DNA of 9,413 nucleotides, from positions 1 to 9,413 of the forward strand of contig CAKUXT010000071.1 in the NCBI GenBank assembly GCA_934700375.1, read 5' to 3'. A program made the translations under genes and the position numbers. Source of the DNA: an uncultured Bacilli bacterium. Its GTDB lineage: Bacteria > Bacillota_I > Bacilli_A > RFN20 > CAG-288. Below the pieces are notes generated by a model. The model did not search any database and had not been told where the DNA came from. It saw nothing but the letters and a program-made list of their open reading frames with translations. Below, piece after piece: positions 1 through 6,721 of the stretch (the stretch's first letter is position 1; every line of letters begins with the position of its first letter).

Positions 1-94
1 GAATCAGGTATTGAGTCAACCTGTGATATTTTACTGAATCTAGATAGTTGACTCTTATCTGTGTTTAAGGATACTCCGCGGGCAGGCTGCACTA
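1..94 (-). pseudogene. Start of the C-terminal toxin domain, out of frame and cut by window edge
   Basis: Reading the minus strand past the TAG at 94-92, but one base back in the A5 run, gives KIVQPARGVSLNTDKSQLSR followed by FSKISQVDSIPDS with no stop up to position 1. Together with YYRGGDSFKARELDVKMTKG before the run, this resembles the start of a Hint-linked toxin domain; YRGG followed some 25 residues later by RGVSLN is a pairing I recall from RHS C-termini. I cannot assign a fold or activity because the rest lies outside the window. Confidence 0.55.
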
Positions 95-2308
95 TTTTTG
101 TCCCTTAGTCATCTTTACATCTAGTTCTCTGGCCTTAAAACTGTCTCCTCCTCTATAATAGCATCCGTTGTGAACAATCAGCATTGCCTTTCCGACCGCA
201 TAGGTATGACAGCCCATTACGCTGAGATTGTATACCATTGCCGTGGATTCGAGCTTTATTCTTCTGACTCCGACGACTTTCTCGTCTCTGCCCAGCGTTT
301 TGAGCACGTCTCCCTCGGAAAGATCACAGGCACTCTTCCAGCCATCGGCCGTAAGGAACATATGGCCTGGCGTGCAGACAATGGTCTCATCACCGACCAT
401 GATTTCAGTCAGCTCGTCGGTCTCATTGACAAATACGTCAGTGACGGGCATCTCCTCATATCTTCCGACGTTGTCGTCATAGGAAAGGACAATGTCTCCC
501 TTCTGGATCTCATCGATTCTCTTTGATCCGACGGCCGTCAGGACCATGGTTCCGGCAATGAAGCAGTAGGAAGGGTTGAGGGCTCCCGAGACAGCGCCTC
601 CGATTGCGCCGAACATGAATCCGTCTGCCGCTCCGTCAATGGCTCCTGACAAAGCGCCTTTCAGGGCGCCTTCCCAGGATCCCGTCTTGATGCCTTCGGT
701 CATGGCACCCTTGACAGCTCCGGTAACGGCACCCGTTACAGCGCCGATGACGGCACCCTTGACCGCGCCTACAAGCATGGAAGTGGCAATGCATGAAGCG
801 CCGAATCCGCCGGTAGCCACAACGACTATGGCACATACAGCGATGACGGCAAGTCCGATGCAGAGCTTTGTGGCCCAGGAAGGCCAGTTTCCGCCCTCAT
901 CGGATAAGTTGACGGGATTGTTCCTGCAGTAGGCGTAAAGGTTCATTCCCATTGTATTGCCTACCTGGCCGATCTCGCCGTCCGCGGAGATGAATCTTCC
1001 CAGTTCCGGGCTGTAGTAACGGGACTTGAGGTAGTAGAACCCGGTTTCCCTGTCGTAGAAGTATCCCTTGAACCTGAACGGATTGATTCTGGCAGCAAGT
1101 CTTGCCTCGTCGCTGTCGGCAACGGTTTCGGCAGCTTCTCCGAAGTCGCCGTAGGAATAAGAGACAAGCCTTGCCCCCTGGCTGCCAATCACGGCATTGA
1201 TGTTTCCCAGGATGTCCCTGTCGTAGAAGTAGTCCTTTCCTCTGACAGAGAATCCGACAAGGGCATTTGTCTCGTCATAGTGGAAGAAAACGGCATCGGA
1301 GGCATTTCCGTCATCGACCTTCATCGCACAGAGGGAGTCGCCGTCATAGATGTATCTTTCGGTTCTCCTGCCGTTGGTCTTCAGGATGCGCAGGCCGTTG
1401 GGATCGTAGGAATAGGCATGGCCGGAAGCGGCAGCAAGTCTTCTTCCTTTCCAGGACATCTCTATTCTCCTGTCAGGGAAGGCAATCAGAGTGGGGTTGC
1501 CGATGAAGGCATCCTTGTACTCGATGACGGTGCCATCGCTTCTGGAGACCAGTCTGTCTTTGATGACGGCATCGTATGTGTAGCCGATTCCGTCTTTGGA
1601 GAGGATGTTATTGTTGGAATCGTAGACATAGGAATGTCTGATTCCGTCGATGTCGGATGAGACCAGTCTGGAGAGCGAATCATAGGCATACTTTTTGGAC
1701 GAGACCGTTTTGCCGTCCTTGCCTTTGGCAACGGCTTCGGTGGCATTGCCCATGGAATCATAGACATAGCCGATGGCATTTCCGGAGTAGTCGTCTTCGC
1801 TTCCGACCCTGGTCGTGGTATGGTTTCCGTTCTTGGCGTAGGAAAGTTTCTTGGCGAGGACCCTGCCGTCAGCGTAGATTCTCTTCTCGGATGTTCTTCC
1901 GATGCTGTCGTAATAGGTTCTGACTGAGACGGAGGAGATCGAATCCGCGACAGTCTTGGGATCGCACTGGTCATTGGAGAAGACAAGCATCTCAAGGCTT
2001 CCCTCAAGATGGTCGTCGGCAACACCGCCGGGTCCGATTCGGCATCCGATGGCAGTCTCGCAGTCATCGAGGCTGAACTCAGGAACTGCTATCTCATTGA
2101 CTTTGCCGTCCAGACATATTGCAGCCTTTCCGCCTCCGAACGAAACGGCAATCTGATGCCAGACGCCCGCGACGGCCTTGAAGCCGCCTTCCTTGGCGAT
2201 TTCTTCCGCTGCTGAGGAGGATGTTTCCATTGGCGATGTGAAGTCCGAGTCTCTCGTTCCACAGCTTGTCTCTCGATGAGAAAACCACCTGGTCCGAGGA
2301 CAGCTCAT
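92..2308 (-). CDS. RHS repeat core / Hint domain protein (C-terminal part of broken toxin gene)
   Basis: This 738-codon frame holds most of the toxin. Residues 1 to about 30 are out-of-frame sequence. A second LamG-like module follows from about residue 32 (VWHQIAVSF, then HLEGSLEMLVFS). YD-type repeats run from about 130 to 400 (YVYDSMGN, YAYDSLSRL, YVYDSNNN). The RHS core starts at N409 (NPFRFKGYFYDRETGFYYL, then SRYYSPELGRFISADG, LYAYCRNNPVN). A transmembrane-like segment covers about 483-505, followed by GAVxGAVx repeats around 513-535. The Hint domain starts at C582 (CFIAGTMVLT), includes TPGHMF, and ends at VHNGC (712-716). The protein stops 22 residues after C716, just as the toxin begins with YYRGG. 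ATG codons at 2308 and 2230 are both possible starts, but neither is the ancestral one because the upstream LamG part lies in another frame. Confidence 0.8.
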   Translation of the reverse strand: MSCPRTRWFSHRETSCGTRDSDFTSPMETSSSAAEEIAKEGGFKAVAGVWHQIAVSFGGGKAAICLDGKVNEIAVPEFSLDDCETAIGCRIGPGGVADDHLEGSLEMLVFSNDQCDPKTVADSISSVSVRTYYDSIGRTSEKRIYADGRVLAKKLSYAKNGNHTTTRVGSEDDYSGNAIGYVYDSMGNATEAVAKGKDGKTVSSKKYAYDSLSRLVSSDIDGIRHSYVYDSNNNILSKDGIGYTYDAVIKDRLVSRSDGTVIEYKDAFIGNPTLIAFPDRRIEMSWKGRRLAAASGHAYSYDPNGLRILKTNGRRTERYIYDGDSLCAMKVDDGNASDAVFFHYDETNALVGFSVRGKDYFYDRDILGNINAVIGSQGARLVSYSYGDFGEAAETVADSDEARLAARINPFRFKGYFYDRETGFYYLKSRYYSPELGRFISADGEIGQVGNTMGMNLYAYCRNNPVNLSDEGGNWPSWATKLCIGLAVIAVCAIVVVATGGFGASCIATSMLVGAVKGAVIGAVTGAVTGAVKGAMTEGIKTGSWEGALKGALSGAIDGAADGFMFGAIGGAVSGALNPSYCFIAGTMVLTAVGSKRIDEIQKGDIVLSYDDNVGRYEEMPVTDVFVNETDELTEIMVGDETIVCTPGHMFLTADGWKSACDLSEGDVLKTLGRDEKVVGVRRIKLESTAMVYNLSVMGCHTYAVGKAMLIVHNGCYYRGGDSFKARELDVKMTKGQK
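704..771 (-). repeat. Degenerate GAVxGAVx tandem repeat inside the RHS-Hint protein
   Basis: The coding DNA repeats a 12-base pattern encoding Gly-Ala-Val plus a variable Lys, Ile or Thr, five times in a row (GAVKGAVIGAVTGAVTGAVK). It follows a hydrophobic stretch and precedes the Hint domain. Small-residue hydrophobic linkers of this kind are common between RHS cores and toxin domains and are thought to help membrane insertion or translocation. The repeat could also expand or contract by slippage. Confidence 0.6.
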
Positions 2309-3035
2309 CGAGCCTGAAACGGATTCCGATGGTTCCTTTGTCTTTCAGGAGAAGATCATAGGAAAGCTTGGAGGAGATTCCGGGAGTGAGAGAGGCAAGG
2401 CTGGAGTAGCTTCCGTAGACATGTCTGTGGACGGCGTTTTCCCCTTTGCCGTCAAAGAAGAACATGCAGGGCTTGGAGTTCTTGTAGGATTTCTCGATGA
2501 AGACATGAGACTTGGGCTCCATGCCTTTCAGGGAAGTGAGGCTTCCGTTGAGGGACACGACATCGAAGCCCTTCAGCTTCTCGGGATTGAAGTAGGTGAC
2601 GCCGCTTGCGCCATCGATGACATTCTTCTCACGGAGGTATTTCACGCCCTCGCTGAAGATGGCCGAGAATTCCTCCCTGCTGATCTTGGAACAGCCGACG
2701 GATGCGTAGGCGAGTCTGAATGCCATGGCGGCCGGATGCTCAACCGTGTCCGCGGCTGCGGCAGAGGAACTGCTGGTACCATCGCCTTGAACGAGAGATC
2801 GGGAGGCGGAGCCGACAAGGAAGTATTTGAGGTAATCGAAATATCCCTCGGAAGCATAGGTCTCTTCCCTGACTTCGCCATTGAGTACCACCTTGACGCT
2901 GAACTGCCCATTGCCCTTCTCGATTTCGAAACCGACGAGGTTCCAGACACCCTTCTCGATGGAATTGGCGGTGGTGATTCTGTGGTTTCCGCTGGTGAAC
3001 TGATCAAGGAATGTCAGCTTTCCATCAGAATTCAC
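2094..3035 (-). CDS. LamG-like N-terminal fragment of the broken RHS toxin gene
   Basis: This 313-codon frame starts at a GTG but reads open in frame upstream to 3146, so the GTG is only the first usable codon. It shows a concanavalin/LamG-like pattern: GVWNLVGFEIEKGNGQFSVK, then FLVGSASRS near residue 95, and later IGIRFRLDELSSDQVVFSS and LGLHIANGNILLSS. Such modules commonly sit in front of RHS repeats in Firmicute surface or secreted toxins and may bind glycans. From about residue 268 the product degenerates into an Arg/Gly-rich tail (GRNRQGRRLQGRRG) typical of a wrong frame, while the expected continuation (AAEEIAKEGGFKAVAGVWHQ) is in the frame of the RHS fragment. It is therefore the amino-terminal piece of the same gene and unlikely to be functional alone. 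Confidence 0.65.
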   Translation of the reverse strand: MNSDGKLTFLDQFTSGNHRITTANSIEKGVWNLVGFEIEKGNGQFSVKVVLNGEVREETYASEGYFDYLKYFLVGSASRSLVQGDGTSSSSAAAADTVEHPAAMAFRLAYASVGCSKISREEFSAIFSEGVKYLREKNVIDGASGVTYFNPEKLKGFDVVSLNGSLTSLKGMEPKSHVFIEKSYKNSKPCMFFFDGKGENAVHRHVYGSYSSLASLTPGISSKLSYDLLLKDKGTIGIRFRLDELSSDQVVFSSRDKLWNERLGLHIANGNILLSSGRNRQGRRLQGRRGRLASDCRFVRRRKGCNMSGRQSQ

Positions 3036-3114
3036 GCTTAGAGAAAAGCCTATCTTGTCGATTTCTCCCCTGGCGAAGGCGAAAACCCTTTGTTCCCCGT
3101 TAATAATCTTTTTG

Positions 3115-3294
3115 CAGAGAATAGGATTTACAAGAGAGACCGCACTTTACATAAAGGAAAAAGCTCCACGCTATATCCAAAGAAAAGAAGATAGGATTTT
3201 CCTTAGCCAAAATATATTAAATAGCACAGACAAAGGAATTCGAAAAGAACTGGAAGATTTGCTTCCTAATATCAAGGAATATATTGTGGATTAG
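3115..3294 (+). pseudogene. 3' remnant of an unidentified gene at the RHS junction
   Basis: The plus-strand frame ending with TAG at 3292-3294 has a charged, protein-like tail from about 3136 on (RETALYIKEKAPRYIQRKED, then SQNILNSTDKGIRKELEDLL and PNIKEYIVD). The first part of the open frame, from an ATG at 3055, is antisense to clear RHS coding sequence and is probably not real. I therefore read this as the last 50 to 60 codons of a gene whose front was lost when the RHS segment was joined to it. I do not recognise the family. The junction lies between about 3105 and 3140. Confidence 0.4.
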
Positions 3295-3337
3295 TGCTTT
3301 CTAATGTCACTTAACTGGACATTGCCTTAGAGACAAT

Positions 3338-3417
3338 TTGCTTTTTCGTGCAAAAACAATAGTTTAAAACTTGCTTTTTCGTGCTAAATACATTGTTTAA
3401 AATATGCTTTTTCGTGC
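3338..3417 (+). repeat. 33-bp tandem direct repeat, 2.4 copies, upstream of the ATPase
   Basis: The block TTGCTTTTTCGTGC begins at 3338 and 3371 and, with its first base changed to A, at 3404, so the period is exactly 33 bases. The first two units continue with similar AT-rich sequence ending in GTTTAAAAC or GTTTAAAAT. The third unit runs into the TATAAT box of the ATPase promoter. Thirty-three bases is about three helical turns, so each GCTTTTTCGTGC block lies on roughly the same face of the DNA. This fits an operator array or curved upstream element, but no regulator is known. Confidence 0.7.
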
Positions 3418-3432
3418 AAATCGTGTTATAAT
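3404..3432 (+). promoter_or_regulatory. Predicted promoter of the DUF4143 ATPase gene
   Basis: A perfect -10 box TATAAT lies at 3427-3432. Seventeen bases upstream, at 3404-3409, the third repeat unit supplies a weak -35 match (ATGCTT). The transcript would start near 3440, close to the ribosome binding site at 3445-3451. Confidence 0.55.
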
Positions 3433-3457
3433 ACCGATAAAGAAAGTGAGGTATTTT

Positions 3458-4801
3458 ATGATTCTGAAAAGAAAAATCTATCAAAAACTATTGGATTGGA
3501 AAAAGACAAGCAATGGTTCTACCGCTTTGATGATAGATGGTGCTCGACGTGTCGGGAAAAGTTTTGTGGCAGAAGAATTCGCCAAAAACGAATACAAAAG
3601 CTATATCATTGTCGATTTCTCCAATATCTCACCTGATCTTGAGAATCTCTTTACAAACGAAAGATATGATTTGGATTTCTTTTTTCAGAAACTTTCCGTC
3701 TATTACAGCACTGTTCTATACAAAAGAGAGTCCCTTATTATCTTTGATGAAATCCAACAGTTCCCCTTGGCAAGACAATTCATCAAACATCTAATCAAAG
3801 ATGGAAGATATGACTATCTGGAAACAGGTTCCCTTATCCGATTGAAGAAAAACACACAGAACATCGTCATCCCTTCCGAGGAAGAGCACATTGAAATGTT
3901 TCCGCTGGATTTCGAAGAATTCCTATGGGCTATGGAAGACACCGTTACAGTCCCGATGTTAAAGGAATGCTTTGAAAAGAAAAAGCCATTAGGTGAAGCG
4001 ATTCATCGAAAAACGATGAACAGTTTCAAACAGTATATGCTAGTCGGCGGAATGCCTCAGGCTGTCCTTGCCTATTTGCCTGACAAGAGCTTTGAAAGAG
4101 CTGATAAAGCAAAAAGAAATATCATCAATCTATATCGTGAAGATGTCACTAAATTCGCAGAAGGTTACGAAGACAAAGTGTTTGCGGTCTTCGATAATAT
4201 CCCCGCTCAGCTTTCCAGAAAGGAAAAGAAATACAAGATCACTTCTTTACAACCATCTGCAAGATTCCGAAATTATGAGGACGCTTTCGTTTGGCTTCAT
4301 GAAGCAATGATTGTCAATCAGTGCTTCAATTGCACTGATCCGAATATCGGATTGGCTCTCAGCGCCGATCACACCACGCAGAAATGTTATATGGCTGACA
4401 CAGGACTTTTAGTAACGCTTGCTTTTATGGATGTTCCATTCGTCCAAAACGAGCTGTATAAAGCCATTTTATTCGACAATCTCAGCATCAACGAAGGAAT
4501 GCTAATGGAAAACATTGTTGCACAGACACTTCGTTTCAATGGACATAAACTCTATTTCTATTCGCGAAGCGATAATGAACATAGAGAAAATCATATGGAA
4601 ATCGATTTTCTTATTTCAGAAGGAAAAAAGATATCGCCGATCGAAGTCAAGTCGAGCAAATACCAGACGCATTCCTCTTTGGATAAGTTCATTGCAAAAT
4701 TCAAGGGAAGATACAGCCAACCTTATATTCTTTACACCAAGGATCTGAGCATGAAAGATGGAATCCTTCATCTTCCTCTCTATATGACGATGTTCTTGTA
4801 A
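3458..4801 (+). CDS. AAA-family ATP-binding protein with DUF4143 domain
   Basis: This 447-residue protein matches the widespread AAA_14/DUF4143 ATPases in length and layout. Walker A is GARRVGKS at 28-35, Walker B LIIFDEIQ at about 93-100, a sensor-like LETGS at 121-125, and the family hallmark EMFPLDFEEFLWA near 147-159. The C-terminal half has ADTGLLVTLAF, NEGMLMENIVA and a PD-(D/E)xK-like pattern with E381/D383 (MEIDFLI) and E396/K398 (PIEVKSSK). The molecular role of the family is poorly defined; the ATPase plus nuclease-like fold hints at nucleic-acid work or defence, which is inference. I chose the ATG at 3458 because AGTGAGG sits six bases upstream; the longer frame from 3404 would translate the repeat and promoter. 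It is monocistronic and appears intact. Confidence 0.88.
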   Translation: MILKRKIYQKLLDWKKTSNGSTALMIDGARRVGKSFVAEEFAKNEYKSYIIVDFSNISPDLENLFTNERYDLDFFFQKLSVYYSTVLYKRESLIIFDEIQQFPLARQFIKHLIKDGRYDYLETGSLIRLKKNTQNIVIPSEEEHIEMFPLDFEEFLWAMEDTVTVPMLKECFEKKKPLGEAIHRKTMNSFKQYMLVGGMPQAVLAYLPDKSFERADKAKRNIINLYREDVTKFAEGYEDKVFAVFDNIPAQLSRKEKKYKITSLQPSARFRNYEDAFVWLHEAMIVNQCFNCTDPNIGLALSADHTTQKCYMADTGLLVTLAFMDVPFVQNELYKAILFDNLSINEGMLMENIVAQTLRFNGHKLYFYSRSDNEHRENHMEIDFLISEGKKISPIEVKSSKYQTHSSLDKFIAKFKGRYSQPYILYTKDLSMKDGILHLPLYMTMFL

Positions 4802-4891
4802 TTCTTTCCAAGAATTCCAATGACAGGATTCGATTCTTCCTCTTCCAAGCATAATTTCATCATTTTCGTTTTTCTCTTCCATGTTTTCTCA

Positions 4892-4900
4892 TGGTATAAT
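4892..4900 (+). promoter_or_regulatory. Extended -10 promoter of the GH13 gene
   Basis: TGGTATAAT is an extended -10 element (TGnTATAAT) 25 bases before the start codon. No good -35 is visible, which is tolerated in extended -10 promoters. An AGAAGGA ribosome binding site lies between it and the ATG at 4925. Confidence 0.6.
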
Positions 4901-4924
4901 TTTTAAAGAAAGAAGGAAACAAAC

Positions 4925-6577
4925 ATGAGCGATAACTTCTTAAAAGAACATGCCGTATATCAGATTTATCCGATTTCATTCAAAGATGGAAACGGAGACG
5001 GAAAAGGCGATCTGAAAGGAATAATCGAGAAACTCGATTATCTTTGCGATATCGGAATCAAAACGATATGGCTTTCACCGATTTATCGTTCTCCCATGTT
5101 CGACATGGGATACGATATATCCGATTATTACGATATCAATCCGATGTTCGGAACGATGGATGACTTCAACGCGTTGATGGAAGAGACAAAAAAGAGAGGC
5201 ATGAAAGTCATCATGGATCTCGTTGTCAACCATACAAGCGATGAACACCCTTGGTTCAAAGAAGCATTGAAGGACAAGAATTCCAAATACAGGAATTACT
5301 ATATCTTCAAAGAGGGAAAGAAAGACAAAGACGGAAAAGAACTTCCTCCCAATAACTGGCAGAGCAATTTCACAGGTTCCGCATGGGAGAAAGTAGTAGG
5401 TGAAGACAACATCTACTACTTGCATCTCTTCCACAAGAAGCAGCCGGATCTCAACTGGCACAATCCGGAAGTGTTAGAGGAAGTAGAGAAGATCATCGCC
5501 TTCTGGATGGATAAGGGTGTCTATGGTTTCAGATGCGATGTCATCTCTGAAATCTATAAGGAGTCTTTCGAAGACGGAAAGAAGAGAAGAGTAGGTGCTC
5601 CTGTCGGATGTGAACACTATGTCGCAACAGAAGGAAATCACAGATTGCTCAAACAGATCAGAAAAGACGTCATCGAACCTAGAGGCGGTGTTCTGGTCGG
5701 AGAATGCGGCGGTGGCATCACACCGGAGGATGGTGTCAAATACTTAGACAATGAACTGGATACATTCTTCCAGTTCGAAACTGCCTGTGTCTATGATAAC
5801 TTCCTTTCAAGACACGCCAATATCAAGCGCTTCAGAAATGCCATCATCAAGTGGCAGTGCACAGTCGACTATAACGGCAACTATCTTGAAAATCACGATC
5901 AGCATCGCTCCATCGGAAAATATGTCTGGGGCAAGAATCAGGATATCGGTGCAAAGATGCTCTTGACGCTTCTGTTCACGCTCAGAGGAACACCTTTCCT
6001 CTATATGGGAGAAGAGGTTGGCGCAAGAGACTATCCAAAGCCTCTCGATCTTGAAAATTGCAGCGATTGTGTTACAAGTGCCGTATATAACTTAGCAAAG
6101 AAGAAATTCCATCTTCCGAAGTTTATTGCAAAACGTATCGCGTGGCAGTCATCCAGAGATGATTCAAGAGCGCCTATGGCCTTCAATAACGAAGAAGGAT
6201 ACGGATTTGCTTCAAAGGGTGTAACACCTTGGCAGGTCTATAATAGCAATGGTGCTATCTATAACTACGAAAACGAAAAAGACGATCCCAAATCTATTTT
6301 TGCCTACTTTAAGAAGATCAATGAACTGAGAGAGACAAACAAGACTTTCGTCTATGGAACAATCGGTTTCATGGATACGAAAAAAGAGATTCTGAATTAC
6401 ATCAGAAAAGACAAGGACAAAGCCTATATGGTCATACTCAACTTAACAAATAAGAGTGTGAAATATCCGCTTGGTTTCAATGAAGTCGATAAGTCACTTG
6501 TCTTATCCAATTATGATGACAAAGCTAATAAGATGAGGCCTTATGAAGCCAGTGTCTACGAACTGAAAATCAAATAA
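4925..6577 (+). CDS. GH13 alpha-glucosidase, oligo-1,6-glucosidase type
   Basis: This 550-residue cytoplasmic enzyme of glycoside hydrolase family 13 should release glucose from the non-reducing end of small alpha-glucosides such as isomalto-oligosaccharides. The (beta/alpha)8 barrel motifs are all present: a calcium-loop DGNGDGKGD at 21-29, region I DLVVNHTSD (98-106), region II GFRCDV with nucleophile D205, region III LVGEC with acid/base E260, and region IV ENHDQHR with H324 and D325. V206 after the nucleophile is the residue typical of alpha-1,6-preferring members, whereas maltases usually have Thr. No signal peptide is present. Length matches MalL-type oligo-1,6-glucosidases; trehalose-6-phosphate hydrolase or dextran glucosidase remain alternatives. 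It has its own promoter and terminator and no transporter beside it, so its natural substrate cannot be read from context. Confidence 0.88.
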   Translation: MSDNFLKEHAVYQIYPISFKDGNGDGKGDLKGIIEKLDYLCDIGIKTIWLSPIYRSPMFDMGYDISDYYDINPMFGTMDDFNALMEETKKRGMKVIMDLVVNHTSDEHPWFKEALKDKNSKYRNYYIFKEGKKDKDGKELPPNNWQSNFTGSAWEKVVGEDNIYYLHLFHKKQPDLNWHNPEVLEEVEKIIAFWMDKGVYGFRCDVISEIYKESFEDGKKRRVGAPVGCEHYVATEGNHRLLKQIRKDVIEPRGGVLVGECGGGITPEDGVKYLDNELDTFFQFETACVYDNFLSRHANIKRFRNAIIKWQCTVDYNGNYLENHDQHRSIGKYVWGKNQDIGAKMLLTLLFTLRGTPFLYMGEEVGARDYPKPLDLENCSDCVTSAVYNLAKKKFHLPKFIAKRIAWQSSRDDSRAPMAFNNEEGYGFASKGVTPWQVYNSNGAIYNYENEKDDPKSIFAYFKKINELRETNKTFVYGTIGFMDTKKEILNYIRKDKDKAYMVILNLTNKSVKYPLGFNEVDKSLVLSNYDDKANKMRPYEASVYELKIK

Positions 6578-6592
6578 CAAAACTGATCAATA

Positions 6593-6659
6593 GGCTGCAA
6601 AAGCATTCGACCATTTCTAAATAGAACAGAAATGCAATCGAGGACTTTGCAGCCTTTTT
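6593..6659 (+). terminator. Intrinsic terminator after the GH13 gene
   Basis: GGCTGCAAA at 6593-6601 pairs perfectly with TTTGCAGCC at 6646-6654, followed by TTTTT. An inner hairpin (CATTTCT with AGAAATG) sits in the loop, and TGATCAA/TTGATCA at 6584-6590 and 6661-6667 flank the structure as an outer pair. Confidence 0.85.
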
Positions 6660-6671
6660 GTTGATCAAATA

Positions 6672-6712
6672 TTTCAGAACACACTCATTGGGTGTATAAT
6701 ATATCAAGGAGG
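6672..6712 (+). promoter_or_regulatory. Promoter and ribosome binding site of the HTH gene
   Basis: TATAAT at 6695-6700 is preceded, 17 bases upstream, by a weak -35 (TTTCAG, 6672-6677). A consensus AAGGAGG at 6706-6712 stands nine bases before the ATG at 6722 and fixes that start. Confidence 0.6.
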
Positions 6713-6721
6713 ACTCATTAA

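Larger units (their letters stand above)
1..3110 (-). pseudogene. Disrupted LamG/RHS/Hint polymorphic toxin gene, runs off left edge
   Basis: Joining three reading frames on the minus strand rebuilds one large secreted polymorphic-toxin protein: LamG-like modules, YD repeats, RHS core, hydrophobic Ala/Gly stretch, Hint autoprotease and toxin start. RHS proteins of this type form a shell around a C-terminal toxin that Hint cleavage can release, usually against neighbouring cells. Coding-like sequence extends upstream of the GTG at 3035 (residues such as NGEQRVFAFARGEIDKIGFS) to about 3107, with an in-frame stop at 3147-3149 and no credible start, so the 5' end is missing. Frame changes occur near 2,200-2,230 and at the T5 run 95-99. 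No signal peptide is present and no immunity gene is visible. GC content is clearly higher than in the genes to the right, which suggests transfer. The frameshifts could be sequencing errors, but the 5' truncation is independent evidence of decay. Confidence 0.75.

Noticed and set aside
170..932. Plus-strand open frames, including a Pro/Ala/Thr-rich one at 576-932
   Set aside because: They are antisense to the clear Hint and GAV-repeat coding sequence, and the Pro/Ala pattern is just the complement of the Gly/Ala/Val repeat. No ribosome binding sites.
1486..2067. 193-codon minus-strand frame
   Set aside because: Ser/Pro/Thr-rich shadow of the YD repeats in another frame, with no domain pattern and no start signals.
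2421..3041. 206-codon plus-strand frame
   Set aside because: It is the antisense shadow of the LamG fragment, whose GC-rich codons keep several frames open; the minus-strand translation shows the domain pattern.
3338..3417. CRISPR-like repeat array
   Set aside because: Units are contiguous with a 33-base period and no spacers, are AT-rich, and end in a promoter; no cas genes are nearby.
4803..4850. Possible terminator after the ATPase gene
   Set aside because: AAGAAT/ATTCTT with TCC/GGA can pair, but the stem has a large bulge and no T-run follows.
4616..4882. 88-codon minus-strand frame between ATPase and GH13 gene
   Set aside because: Mostly antisense to the DUF4143 C-terminus, including the EVKSSK region, with no recognisable domain.
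5075..5461. 128-codon minus-strand frame
   Set aside because: Antisense to the conserved GH13 barrel region I; no start signals.
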